A stretch of DNA of 64,000 nucleotides from Thermohalobaculum sp039816045 (GTDB lineage: Bacteria; Pseudomonadota; Alphaproteobacteria; Rhodobacterales; Rhodobacteraceae). Location: contig JBCBYB010000002.1 in NCBI GenBank assembly GCA_039816045.1, positions 1 through 64,000 on the forward strand, given 5' to 3'. A program made the position numbers and the translations under genes. The notes beneath the pieces are model-generated. The model saw only the letters and a list, made by a program, of their open reading frames with translations. It was not told where the DNA came from and searched no databases. This document shows, piece by piece, positions 8,490 to 17,682 of this stretch (positions within the stretch are counted from its first letter, which is position 1; each line of letters starts with the position of its first letter).

Positions 8490-9539
8490 CTACGACTTTG
8501 CAAGCCGGTCTTTGCGGTATTCCGATGGTGTAAGGCCTGTCCAGCGTTTGAACGCGCGCCGGAAGGCTCGATCGTCTGAGAAGCCGAGCATCGCGGCCGC
8601 CCGCGCGATGGTCATTGACTCATCGCCCAAGAACGCAACGGCATTTGCTCGACGCGCTTCGTCTATCATCGTTTGGAGCGATGAGCCCTGGGCCGCCGCT
8701 TGCCTCTGCGCGGTCCGCAAGCTCAGACCCGCACGACGCGCGATGCTGCTTGCTCGGTAGTCGGCGGAGGCCGCAGCTGCGGCGATTGCGCTGCGCAGCA
8801 AGGCTAGCCCTGTTGGTTCCCGAAGCGCGGCGATCTGCGCCCTGATCAATTCGAAGTGGCGCTCGACAAAAGCAAAAAGAGTTGGGTCGGCGTATCCAAC
8901 CCGCTGGGACAGCAGATCTCGGTGGTAAACCAACGCCGCTCGGCCGGCCTCGAAATGCACGTCACAGCGGAAGAAGTCGCGATACGCCTCCATGGGGCCG
9001 AGTTGCTTCGTAAGGAGCTCGACCCGCAATGGCTTTGCGCGCAAGACGAGCACTTCGCGTACAAGGCGGACCATAAGCCCTGCACCCACCTCGCTCACAT
9101 AGCCCCCGTCGATGGTGTCTGCCGGGTGTTGGGCGATGAGAAGTGCCTCATCCTCTGTCTCTACCAGTTCGATCTCGAGCCGGTCTCCCAGAACGACCCG
9201 GTGGCGAATGAAGAACTCGATCGCTTCGCGGAAGGTCGCCGCGTACTGCATGCCGTGCATCATGCCACCCAGTGCGCTCAGCGAGGCACCGCGGGATGCC
9301 TCGATCCCGAGCGGTTGGTCGGGTTCCGCCGCCGCGAGCGCACGCCACAGCTTATGGGCGATTTCAGCGGGGGGGCGCGCATCGGGGTTGCCGAGTTCAG
9401 CACCTTCCAGCCCAGTGACCGTCTCGATTTCCGCCATCGTCATCCCGCGCGAGAGCGCAAAGGCCACGGTCGTGGCCGTGATGCTCACGTGGTGAGACCC
9501 GCCTCCCAGTTTGGCGTCAATGGTCCGGTTTTGCTGCAT
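8490..9539 (-). CDS. AraC-family transcriptional regulator (OruR/ArgR-like)
   Basis: A 349-residue regulator. An N-terminal arabinose-binding-like domain (PF12625 type, residues about 10-215) precedes a C-terminal double helix-turn-helix ending in the AraC signature (MTIARAAAMLGFSDDRAFRR, then AFKRWTG, TPSEYR). The start at 9539 (MQQNRTIDAK) is preferred because AGAGGA lies 6 bases upstream; an upstream ATG at 9632 would overlap the divergent efflux gene. It is divergent from the RND adaptor-pump pair, so it probably controls that operon, its own gene, or both. The inducer cannot be read from the sequence. Confidence 0.88.
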   Translation of the reverse strand: MQQNRTIDAKLGGGSHHVSITATTVAFALSRGMTMAEIETVTGLEGAELGNPDARPPAEIAHKLWRALAAAEPDQPLGIEASRGASLSALGGMMHGMQYAATFREAIEFFIRHRVVLGDRLEIELVETEDEALLIAQHPADTIDGGYVSEVGAGLMVRLVREVLVLRAKPLRVELLTKQLGPMEAYRDFFRCDVHFEAGRAALVYHRDLLSQRVGYADPTLFAFVERHFELIRAQIAALREPTGLALLRSAIAAAAASADYRASSIARRAGLSLRTAQRQAAAQGSSLQTMIDEARRANAVAFLGDESMTIARAAAMLGFSDDRAFRRAFKRWTGLTPSEYRKDRLAKS

Positions 9540-9619
9540 TTCGGTCCTCTGCCCGTCCTGTTGGAGCCGATATCGTCGGAGCCGCAGTGCCGTCTCTATC
9601 GAGCTTGATGCGGGGGACA

Positions 9620-10747
9620 ATGTCCAGACCACTACCCTTCTTAGCTATCGCTCTTTTGACCGCTCTGATAGCCGGATGCATGCCCGAGGAGAAGAACGAA
9701 ACGGTCGAACCACCGGTTCGCGGGCTCGTCACGCAGGTCATTGAGGCGATCGAGGAGACCACTGTAAGGCGCTATCCCGGGGTGCTCGAACCCGGTGAGG
9801 TCAATGTCCTCTCCTTCGAGGTCGGTGGACGGCTCGGGCGGCTCACCCTCGCAGTGGGACAACGGGTACAGAGCGGCGAGCTCCTTGCGCAGCTGCAACT
9901 AGATCAGTTCGTAACGCAGATCGAGAACCGCCGCGCTGCCGTCGACGAAGCAGAGGCGACCCTAACGCAGGCGAAGGACGATCTGGCTCGGTCGCAGCAA
10001 CTTCTGGATCGCGGCGTGGGCACTGTTGTGACCCGCGACAAGGACCGCACCGTGATGATGCAGAGCCAGGCCCAGCTCACCCAGGCGGAGAAGGATTTGG
10101 CCGCCGCGGAAGAGGACCTTGCCGACGCGAAGCTCTATGCACCGTTCGATGGCGTCATAGACGCACTGGGGGTCGACAGCTTCGCGACCGTGTCAGCGGG
10201 GCAGACAGTGCTCACGCTTTATGAGCAGACGGATTATCAAGTGTCGTTCTCGGTCAGCTTCGATGTTGTCGAAAGGCTCGTGGTTGGAACGCCTGCGCGG
10301 GTTCGGTTGTCCGACAACCCCGACGTGGTTCTCGACGCGGTTGTGAGCGAGCTTGGCGAACGGGCTGGCACAGTCTCGTCCTTTCCCGTCGTTGTCCGCC
10401 TCAACCAGTTCAATCCATTGATCAAGGCGGGTATGGCGGTCGAAGTGGCCTTCGAGTTCTCCCTCCCCACGGAAACCGGCCATCTCTTGCCAATGACCGC
10501 AGCGATAACGGACGTCGATGTGCCGGATGACGCCGGACCCGGTGCAATCGTGCCACTGGAGGTGTTCGTCTTTGATCCCGAAACCAGCCGCGTTAACCGG
10601 CGCAAAGTGGTTATGGCAGGGATCCGCGGCAACCAGTTCCTGATAATCGACGGGCTGGTGCCGGGTGAGCGCGTCGCCACAAAGGGCGTGACCTTCCTCC
10701 GCGATGGCATGCAGGTGCGTCTGCTCTCCGATGCTGCGGACCGTTGA
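9620..10747 (+). CDS. RND efflux periplasmic adaptor lipoprotein (HlyD/MFP family)
   Basis: Membrane fusion protein that would link the inner-membrane RND pump to an outer-membrane channel. The start at 9620 gives a lipoprotein signal peptide with a lipobox LIAGC (Cys20). A biotinyl/lipoyl-like domain, a coiled-coil hairpin (about residues 85-170, rich in Ala/Gln/Glu/Asp), a beta-barrel region and a membrane-proximal domain (PGERVATKG) follow. Alternative starts at 9587 (GTG) and 9608 are possible. The permease begins 3 bases after this gene's stop, so the two are co-transcribed. No outer-membrane factor is encoded nearby; a TolC from elsewhere is needed. Confidence 0.9.
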   Translation: MSRPLPFLAIALLTALIAGCMPEEKNETVEPPVRGLVTQVIEAIEETTVRRYPGVLEPGEVNVLSFEVGGRLGRLTLAVGQRVQSGELLAQLQLDQFVTQIENRRAAVDEAEATLTQAKDDLARSQQLLDRGVGTVVTRDKDRTVMMQSQAQLTQAEKDLAAAEEDLADAKLYAPFDGVIDALGVDSFATVSAGQTVLTLYEQTDYQVSFSVSFDVVERLVVGTPARVRLSDNPDVVLDAVVSELGERAGTVSSFPVVVRLNQFNPLIKAGMAVEVAFEFSLPTETGHLLPMTAAITDVDVPDDAGPGAIVPLEVFVFDPETSRVNRRKVVMAGIRGNQFLIIDGLVPGERVATKGVTFLRDGMQVRLLSDAADR

Positions 10748-10750
10748 GCG

Positions 10751-13700
10751 ATGGATTTTCTCACCCGCTTCGGCTTGGAGAAGACACGGTTCACTCTCCT
10801 GATGATGCTGCTTACCCTAGCGATGGGGGTGAGTTCATACCTGACCCTGCCAAAGCGCGAGGACCCTGAGATCACCATTCGCACTGCCGTGGTTATGGCG
10901 GACTTTGAAGGGATGGCGCCAAGGCGGGTCGAGGATCTCATCGCTGTCCCAATCGAACGCAAGCTGCGCGAGATCGGTGAGATCGAGGACATAGAAACGA
11001 TCGTCACCACCGGCCGGACGTTGATCTACGTCACCCTCTACGATCAAGTCGCCTCCGAGGACATCGAAAGCGCTTGGGAGGATCTGCGCAACAAGATGAC
11101 TGAGGTGCGTGCGGACCTGCCCGAGGGCACGTCCGAGCCTCAGGTGAACACCGACTACGGCGACGTTTCGATCGCGACCGTCGCGATTACCGGGGATGGG
11201 TTCACGCTCGCCGAGATCAAAGACGTGGCTGAAGACCTGCGCACTGCCTTGTTTCGCGTCGATGGCATCAGCAAAGTGACGTTCTACGGCGAGCAGGAGG
11301 AGCGGGTCTGGCTCGAGGTCGATATCCGAAAACTCGCGGCCGTGGGCGTGCAGCTCGAACAGCTCCTCGACGACTTGCAGGCGCAGAACGTCATCCTACC
11401 GGCAGGGGAGATCGATGCCGGCGGCACGCAGATTGCGCTCGAAGCGAACGGCGATCTGTCGAGCATTGCGGAGATCAGGGGCGTCCTCACAAAGGTCGAT
11501 GGGCTGTCGGGCTATGTGCGCCTAGCGGATCTGGTAGATGTGCGCCGGGGATATGCGGATCCAAAGGAAACACCGGTCTTTTTCAACGGCCATCCGGCGA
11601 TCGTTGCGGCGATCGAGATGGCGTCAGGGACGGATATCCAGGACCTCGGCGGACGCCTAGAGGCTGCGCTCAGTGCTTTTGAGAACAGCCAGCCCATCGG
11701 GATCACACTTAACATTTCGACGTTTCAGGAGACGAATGTCACGCAATCGGTCAACAGCGCTCTCGACAATGTCGGGCAGACCTTCGTCATCGTTTTCTTA
11801 GTCATGCTGTTGTTCCTGGGGTTCCGCTCGGCCCTCGTTATCGCGTGCATCGTGCCGTTCACCATCTGCTTCGCCCTCGCCTCGATGGGGTTCATTGGCG
11901 TGGATGTGGAGCAGGTTTCTATCGCCGCCGTTATCATTTCGCTCGGCTTACTGGTCGATAACGGCCTGGTCGTGGTCGAGGATATCGGCAAGCGCATCGA
12001 TGCCGGCATGGAACCACGGAAGGCCGCGCTCTCGGCTGGCTCGCAATTCATGGTGCCCCTCGGCGTCGCCTCGATCACCACGATCTCCGCCTTTATCCCT
12101 ATGCTGCTGATCGCTGGCACCGAGGGCGAGTTCTCCTTCTCGCTCGGCGCGGTCGTGGCGTCGATGTTGCTCGGCTCCTGGATAACGGCCCTCTACATCC
12201 TGCCGTATCTTTGTGCTTTGCTCTTGCGCCCAAGCAAGTCGGCAAGCCGTAGGAGCATCTTTGTACGCGGATACGGTTGGCTGGTCCGGCGTCTTCTACC
12301 CCTCGGCCTCCCGCTCACCGCGCTTGCTCTTCTCGGGGTCGGCTTCAGCGCGACCCAGTTTGAGCGCTTGAAGCCGGAGATGTTTCCCTTCAGCGAGCGT
12401 GCGGATTTTCTCATCTACATGGATCTGCCGAGTGACGCAGCGATCTCCGAGACGGAGCGGATGGCGCTGCGCGTGCAGGCTTGGCTGAGCGATGAAACCG
12501 AGAACCCCGAGGTGCTGAACAGCACCGCCTATGTTGGCGATGGCGGGCCGCGTTTCAATCTCGGCCTCAACCCCGCGGACCCGGATGATGCCAGCGCGTT
12601 CTTCCAGGTGAACGTCACTTCAACCGCTGCAGCGGCGGAGATGCTCGACCGCGCGCGGCGCGTGTTCATCGAACGGTTCCCCGAGGCTCGGTTCCGCGTC
12701 ACCCGCCTCCCGCAAGGAGGCTCTGAGTCCGGCATTGTCGATGTTGAGATATCCGGACCTGGCGCAGACGTGTTGCTCGCGGCGGCGTCAAAGGTCGAGG
12801 CGGCCTTCGCCGGGTTGCCAAGCGTCGTCAAGAACGAAAGCGACTGGGGAAACAAGGTCATCAAGGTGGTGGTCGACATCGCCCAGGATAAGGCGCGCGA
12901 GTTTGGCGTCACCTCGCGCGACATCTCCGAGGTGATGGACGCCTACTTCTCCGGAACGCAATACTCGACCTTTCGCGAAGGTGACGAACAGATCCCTATC
13001 GTCATGCGTGCCAGCGCGGGAGGCCGCGACAGTATCGAGGACCTCGCGAACCTCTCTGTCGCTGCGGAGGGCCAGATCATTGCCGTCGACCAGGTTGCAA
13101 CCTTCCGCCCAACTCTCGAGTTCTCAGAGATCCGACGCGAAAACCAAGTCCGCCAGATCACTGTCTCAGGCAAAAGTGCAGCACTGAGCGCAGAGGACGC
13201 GCTGGCTCGGCTTCAACCGACGCTCGATGCGCTTGAACTCCCCCCTGGCTACCAGGTCCATATCGGCGGCGAGATTGAGGACAGCGCTGACGTTATGGGC
13301 CAATTGGGTGCCAACATGCCGTTCGCATTCGGCGTGATGCTCGCCGCGCTCGTTTTCCAGTTCAATTCGATGCGCCGTTCGCTGGCGACCGTTCTAACGA
13401 TCCCGCTCATCGTGATCGGCGCCCCCTACACCATGATTGCGACCGGTCAGCCGATGTCATTCTTTGCCATGCTGGGGTTGATGTCGCTGATGGGGATCAT
13501 CATCAACAATGCCATTGTGCTCATCAATCAGATCGATATCGAGTGGCAAACGAAGCCCCTCGACCAGGCGATCGTTGCGGCCGCCGAGGCTCGGGCGACA
13601 CCGATCATGTTAACCTCGCTCACAACGATCTTCGGCCTTTTGCCGATGGCGTTGGCAGGCGGTGCACTGTTCGAGCCGATGGCGACAATCATGGTGGGTG

Positions 13701-13795
13701 GGCTCGCAGTTGCATCGCCCATAACCCTCCTGGTGGTGCCTCCTCTCTGCTATGCCCTGCTCAAGGAGCGCAGAAGAGGACACGCCAACGCCTGA
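10751..13795 (+). CDS. RND multidrug efflux permease (AcrB/HAE1-like)
   Basis: A 1,014-residue proton-driven exporter of the inner membrane. It has the RND layout: TM1 near the N-terminus (FTLLMMLLTLAMGV), a periplasmic loop, TM2-6, a second periplasmic loop, then TM8-12 at the C-terminal end. The conserved acidic region in TM4 is visible (LGLLVDNGLVVVEDI). Early motifs LPKREDPEI and VIPIE-like residues are typical of the HAE-1 subfamily rather than the heavy-metal subfamily. Length matches AcrB-type proteins (about 1,020-1,050). It follows the adaptor gene with 3 bases between and is probably controlled by the divergent AraC regulator. Substrates cannot be deduced. Confidence 0.93.
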   Translation: MDFLTRFGLEKTRFTLLMMLLTLAMGVSSYLTLPKREDPEITIRTAVVMADFEGMAPRRVEDLIAVPIERKLREIGEIEDIETIVTTGRTLIYVTLYDQVASEDIESAWEDLRNKMTEVRADLPEGTSEPQVNTDYGDVSIATVAITGDGFTLAEIKDVAEDLRTALFRVDGISKVTFYGEQEERVWLEVDIRKLAAVGVQLEQLLDDLQAQNVILPAGEIDAGGTQIALEANGDLSSIAEIRGVLTKVDGLSGYVRLADLVDVRRGYADPKETPVFFNGHPAIVAAIEMASGTDIQDLGGRLEAALSAFENSQPIGITLNISTFQETNVTQSVNSALDNVGQTFVIVFLVMLLFLGFRSALVIACIVPFTICFALASMGFIGVDVEQVSIAAVIISLGLLVDNGLVVVEDIGKRIDAGMEPRKAALSAGSQFMVPLGVASITTISAFIPMLLIAGTEGEFSFSLGAVVASMLLGSWITALYILPYLCALLLRPSKSASRRSIFVRGYGWLVRRLLPLGLPLTALALLGVGFSATQFERLKPEMFPFSERADFLIYMDLPSDAAISETERMALRVQAWLSDETENPEVLNSTAYVGDGGPRFNLGLNPADPDDASAFFQVNVTSTAAAAEMLDRARRVFIERFPEARFRVTRLPQGGSESGIVDVEISGPGADVLLAAASKVEAAFAGLPSVVKNESDWGNKVIKVVVDIAQDKAREFGVTSRDISEVMDAYFSGTQYSTFREGDEQIPIVMRASAGGRDSIEDLANLSVAAEGQIIAVDQVATFRPTLEFSEIRRENQVRQITVSGKSAALSAEDALARLQPTLDALELPPGYQVHIGGEIEDSADVMGQLGANMPFAFGVMLAALVFQFNSMRRSLATVLTIPLIVIGAPYTMIATGQPMSFFAMLGLMSLMGIIINNAIVLINQIDIEWQTKPLDQAIVAAAEARATPIMLTSLTTIFGLLPMALAGGALFEPMATIMVGGLAVASPITLLVVPPLCYALLKERRRGHANA

Positions 13796-13964
13796 TCCTC
13801 CCGCCGCCGCCACTGGTAAATCAACCTCTGGTCTCAGCGCTGTCGTACCGGCGTCTTTCAAGCGCTACCCGGTCTGAAGATGGGTTCGCGTGCCTTTGGT
13901 TTATCTTCGGATCCGAGTTGCGCAGCCATCGACTGCGCAACAGGAACTCAAAGGTCGCGCTGGC

Positions 13965-14747
13965 TCAGAGCGCTGGTAGCGGCGGCAGGCTTTGGCCAAG
14001 CCACTTCTCCGAGAACGTATTGAGTTCACCGCCGAGCGTTTTGTGAAGGATGAAGACGTTGACCCATTGCAGCAGGTCGAAGTTGCCCTTCTTCACCCCG
14101 ATGAAGGCGGGAGAGTCCTTGATGATGAACTTCGTCTCCATGTCGAGGTCGGGGTTTATGGCGGAGAGCGTGGAGGCGACCACGTTGCCGGTCACCAGCA
14201 CATCGACCTGGCCTGACTTGAAGGCCTCGAGGGTTGCGGCGTTGTCACCGAAGCGGATGATCTCCGTCCCCTCGGGTGCGCTCTCGGTCAGCTCCAGATC
14301 CTCGAGCGTGCCGCCAGTGAGGCCGACCTTCATGCCGGCAAGATCCGCAACCGAGGTAATCGCCTTGTTCGAGCCCGCAAAGGCGCCGGAGAAGAAGGGG
14401 GCATAGGCGCTCGAGAACCAGATCGACTTCGCCCGCTGAGGATTTGCGCCCATCGACGAGATTACGAGGTCAACGCGGTCGGTCTCCAGGAAGGGGATGC
14501 GTTGATCCGAGGTGACCGGAACCAGCTCCAAGCTAACACCCAGGTCCTCGGCGATCAGTTTGGCCACGTCGACGTCATAGCCTTCATGCTCGCCATCCGC
14601 ACCGAGCGAGCCGAAGGGGGGGAAATTCTCGGGTACCGCGATCTTCACGGTGCCTGCCGAGAGAATGTCGGACAGATCTGCCTTAGCCGGCAGAACGGGT
14701 GCGGTGGCAAGTGCAATGGCTGCAAACCATTTTAGGGCTGTCTTCAT
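13965..14747 (-). CDS. Polar amino-acid ABC transporter substrate-binding protein
   Basis: A 260-residue periplasmic solute-binding protein of the family 3 (GlnH/HisJ) type. The start at 14747 gives a Sec signal peptide (MKTALKWFAAIALATAPVLPAKA) and follows AGAGGAGA. Family motifs are visible: VPENFPPFG, EGYDVDVAKLIAEDLG, VTSDQRIPFLETDRVDLVISSM. It is the last gene of a long minus-strand operon and lies just downstream of two permeases of the same family. No ATPase of the GlnQ type is adjacent; the only ATPase in the operon is PotA-like, about 6 kb upstream. The ligand is probably an amino acid or related carboxylate. Confidence 0.9.
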   Translation of the reverse strand: MKTALKWFAAIALATAPVLPAKADLSDILSAGTVKIAVPENFPPFGSLGADGEHEGYDVDVAKLIAEDLGVSLELVPVTSDQRIPFLETDRVDLVISSMGANPQRAKSIWFSSAYAPFFSGAFAGSNKAITSVADLAGMKVGLTGGTLEDLELTESAPEGTEIIRFGDNAATLEAFKSGQVDVLVTGNVVASTLSAINPDLDMETKFIIKDSPAFIGVKKGNFDLLQWVNVFILHKTLGGELNTFSEKWLGQSLPPLPAL

Positions 14748-14769
14748 TGTGGTGTCTCCTCTGTTGGGG

Positions 14770-15474
14770 TTAGGCGGTCGCCAAGGGGGTCTTCTCGATT
14801 GTCCCAAGCCGCCTCTCGAGTCCGCGTGAGGCGAGCGAGAGCGGGTAGCAGATAGCGAAGTAGATGAGCGCCATCAGCGGGAAGATGATGAACGGTTCGG
14901 TGCCCTCGACAGGGGCATTGGCCCATCGTTTCCCGATGCTCATGAGGTCGTGAAAGCCGATGATGTAGGCCAGCGAGGTGCCCTTCACGATCTGGACCAT
15001 GAACCCGACGGTGGGTGCGATTGCGATGCGCAGCGCTTGTGGCAACACCACCCGGCGAAACGTGGGGAAGAAGCGGAGACCGAGGGCAAAGGAGCCCTCC
15101 CACTGTCCCTTTGGGATGCTCTCGACGGCGCCGCGCCACACATCGGCGAGATAGGCGCTCGCATAGAGCGTCAGCGATACGGATGCAGCAATCCAGGGGT
15201 CGATGTTGATGCCCAAGAACCGAGGTGCTCCGAGCCCGGTCAGGAACAGCAGCATCAGCAGCGGCGTCGACTGGAACAGCCAGATGTAGCCGATCGCGCA
15301 CCGCTTGGACCATCGGCTCGGCGCGATCCGCGCCATGGTCACGAGAGCACCGACGAGCCCGCCGGCCACGAACGCGATGGCCGTGAGGTAGAGCGTAAAC
15401 TGCGTTGCTTCCAACAGCTGAAACAGCACGATGCCGAATGGCCGTCCCAGTACCTCGGCGAACAGGTCCTTCAT
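14770..15474 (-). CDS. Polar amino-acid ABC transporter permease (second)
   Basis: A 234-residue inner-membrane permease of the HisMQ/GlnP type with five or so membrane segments and the EAA loop (LPQALRIAIAPTVGFMVQIVKGTS). The start at 15474 overlaps the stop of the upstream permease (ATGA) with AGGTGG just before it, which indicates translational coupling; a start at 15489 is also open. It would pair with the preceding permease as a heterodimer and use the substrate-binding protein encoded next. Confidence 0.9.
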   Translation of the reverse strand: MKDLFAEVLGRPFGIVLFQLLEATQFTLYLTAIAFVAGGLVGALVTMARIAPSRWSKRCAIGYIWLFQSTPLLMLLFLTGLGAPRFLGINIDPWIAASVSLTLYASAYLADVWRGAVESIPKGQWEGSFALGLRFFPTFRRVVLPQALRIAIAPTVGFMVQIVKGTSLAYIIGFHDLMSIGKRWANAPVEGTEPFIIFPLMALIYFAICYPLSLASRGLERRLGTIEKTPLATA

Positions 15475-16148
15475 CGCGCCACCTGCCATGGAAACAACAG
15501 CCGCTGGCCAAGTGCGAGCGCAGTTTTGAAGCCCAGCGAGAGCGCGATGTAGATCAGCGTGAGCGTTGCGAAGACCTCGAAGGACCGGAACGTGCGGCTG
15601 TCGATGAAGACGCCGGCATGCGTGAGGTCGGTCACGCCAATCTCTGAGATTACGCCCGTCGTCAGGAACAGGAAAATGAACTGGCTACCGAGCGCGGGAT
15701 ACATCTTTGCAGTCGCCTGCGGAAAGACGACCAGGAAGAAAGTGCGGGACGCTGTCAGGCCGAGGGCGCGGGCGGCCTCGACTTGTCCAGCGCCGATAGA
15801 CACGAACCCAGCGCGTAGGATCTCGGCAAAATAGGCCGAGAAATTAAGCGATAGCGCCAGCAACGCATGTGCCCAGAATGGCCACTGGTAGCCAAAGAGC
15901 TGCGGCAGACCAAAGGTGACAAGGAAGAGCTGAACGATCAGCGGCGTGTTGCGCGTGAATTCAACATAGGCCGTGGCAAAAGGCGCGAGCACCGGAACTT
16001 TGGCGTAGCGGGCTCCGGCAAGCATCAGCGCCAATGCGAAGCCGAGTGTGGCGGCGGCAAGAGTGAGGCCAGCGCTGAATGCCGCTCCCTCTGCAAGAAG
16101 CCAGAAATACTCGGCATTGCGGTAGATCTCGAAGAAGCGGAACTCCAT
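15471..16148 (-). CDS. Polar amino-acid ABC transporter permease (first)
   Basis: A 225-residue HisM/GlnP-type permease with hydrophobic segments at about residues 18-45, 55-80, 90-110 and 185-205 and the typical sequence TRNTPLIVQLFLVTFGLPQL near residue 65. The ATPase-contacting EAA region reads FPQATAKMYPALGSQFIF. It lies 43 bases downstream of the racemase gene and overlaps the next permease by four bases. Confidence 0.9.
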   Translation of the reverse strand: MEFRFFEIYRNAEYFWLLAEGAAFSAGLTLAAATLGFALALMLAGARYAKVPVLAPFATAYVEFTRNTPLIVQLFLVTFGLPQLFGYQWPFWAHALLALSLNFSAYFAEILRAGFVSIGAGQVEAARALGLTASRTFFLVVFPQATAKMYPALGSQFIFLFLTTGVISEIGVTDLTHAGVFIDSRTFRSFEVFATLTLIYIALSLGFKTALALGQRLLFPWQVAR

Positions 16149-16191
16149 CAGCCGGACCCGACTGGATAGGAGCGATTGCGAAGGGCGTGGA

Positions 16192-16845
16192 TCATCGCAT
16201 CGTCACCAATGTCCGAGCCAAGCCACAAGCGGCGGCCACTCCGTCGATGACCGGAATGCGGTAGCGTTGTCCCATCCGGGTCGCCAGATCAGCCATGCCT
16301 GCGCAACCCAGAACGACGGCCCCTATGCCGTCCTCATCCTTGGCGCGGCGGATCTCATCGGAGACGGCGCGTTCGGATTCTTCGGGATCGGTTTCCAGCG
16401 CCAAGACTGGCACGCCCGAGGCTCGGACCCTTGCACAGGCGCGATCAAGGCCGGACGCGGCAAGGTTGTCTTCGATGACGGGGATCGAGACGGCGAGTGT
16501 TGTGACCACTGAGAAGCGACCGCCACGCATCATTGCGGCATGGAAGGCGCTTTGGCCGATCCCCAGCACGGGGCGGTTCGTTTGGGCTCGAGCCTCAGCA
16601 AGTCCGGTGTCGTCGAAGCAGGCGATGACGAAGGCGTCGAAGTCTTGGCTCTCGCTCCGAGCCAACTCTTCCAAGAGCGGCACAACAGCGGCCTCTCCGT
16701 CTTCGCGACCCTGGATCGCCGGCGGCCCTCCATGGGACGTCCAGGCCGCCACCTCCACGTCGGGGGCAGCTACAGCGCGGGCGGAAACCGCGATCGTCTC
16801 GGTCATAGAGGCCGTGCTGTTGGGGTTGATGAAAAGGACACGCAT
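16192..16845 (-). CDS. Asp/Glu/hydantoin racemase family protein
   Basis: A 217-residue cofactor-independent racemase of the Asp/Glu family. The two catalytic cysteines are visible in FVIACFDDTGL (first half) and VVLGCAGMADL (second half). It starts MRVLFINPNST, typical of hydantoin racemases and AroM-like proteins. The start overlaps the upstream permease stop by one base (TGATG). Lying between two ABC transporters, it probably acts on a chiral substrate imported by one of them, for example a 5-substituted hydantoin or an acidic amino acid; the exact substrate is inference. Confidence 0.87.
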   Translation of the reverse strand: MRVLFINPNSTASMTETIAVSARAVAAPDVEVAAWTSHGGPPAIQGREDGEAAVVPLLEELARSESQDFDAFVIACFDDTGLAEARAQTNRPVLGIGQSAFHAAMMRGGRFSVVTTLAVSIPVIEDNLAASGLDRACARVRASGVPVLALETDPEESERAVSDEIRRAKDEDGIGAVVLGCAGMADLATRMGQRYRIPVIDGVAAACGLARTLVTMR

Positions 16846-17681
16846 CACTGCGCCTTCGCCCGCGCGAGCCGTCGGCGGCGTGTGATCACGAGTGTCACGA
16901 GACAAGCCCCGATGACGAGGAACGAGAACACCGTCGTCAGCGTTCCGAGCGCATAGAGCACTGGTGTGGTGACGTTCGTGGTCATCCCGTAGATCTCGAG
17001 GGGCAGGGTGTTGCGACTGCCGGCGGTCAGAAGCGTGCGTGCGAACTCGTCATAGCTCAGCGTGAAGCCGAACAGTGCGACGCCGATCAGACTGGGTGCG
17101 ATGATTGGCAGAACGACGAATCGAACGGTCTGCCAGGAAGACGCGCCCTGATCGCGTGCAGCCTCCTCATAGGCGCGGTTGAACCGGCTGAAGACCGCAA
17201 ACATGATCAGGACCCCGAAAGGCAGTGTCCAGGTGAGCTGTGCGCCGAAGCCCGATGTTGCCCAGTGTACCTCCCATTCCAGCTGGCTGAAGATGAGGCC
17301 AACGCCAAGAGAGATCAGGATCGATGGGATAATCAGGCTAATCAGCACGAGGTGGAAGACGAGGCCGGAGCCGAAGAACTGTCGCCGGAAGGCAAGCCCG
17401 GCCAGCACCGAGGCGACGACCGTAGTCACCATCACCATCAGGCCGAGCACGAACGACCGTTGGAACGACCCCCAGATGTCCCCGACTGCCTGCTCCTCGA
17501 AGAGATCGAAGTACCAGTAGGTTGAGACACCATTCATTGGGAAGGTGAGCCCGCCTCGTTCTCCCTGGAAGGACAGGATTGCGATGGTAAGGGTCGGCCC
17601 GTAGAGGAACAGGATGAAGAGCGCGAAGAAGGCGGAGAGAAAGTAGAACGAGACCGGCCGTCGGCCGAGGCGGCGGGTCAT
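16845..17681 (-). CDS. Spermidine/putrescine-type ABC transporter permease (PotC-like)
   Basis: A 278-residue permease with six predicted membrane segments beginning VSFYFLSAFFALFILFLYGP. The EAA motif reads EEAARDQGASSWQTVRFVV. Family order (PotA, SBP, PotB, PotC) and sequence both support the PotC role. It begins 1 base after the PotB-like gene ends and is coupled to the racemase gene downstream. Confidence 0.9.
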   Translation of the reverse strand: MTRRLGRRPVSFYFLSAFFALFILFLYGPTLTIAILSFQGERGGLTFPMNGVSTYWYFDLFEEQAVGDIWGSFQRSFVLGLMVMVTTVVASVLAGLAFRRQFFGSGLVFHLVLISLIIPSILISLGVGLIFSQLEWEVHWATSGFGAQLTWTLPFGVLIMFAVFSRFNRAYEEAARDQGASSWQTVRFVVLPIIAPSLIGVALFGFTLSYDEFARTLLTAGSRNTLPLEIYGMTTNVTTPVLYALGTLTTVFSFLVIGACLVTLVITRRRRLARAKAQ

Positions 17682-17682
17682 C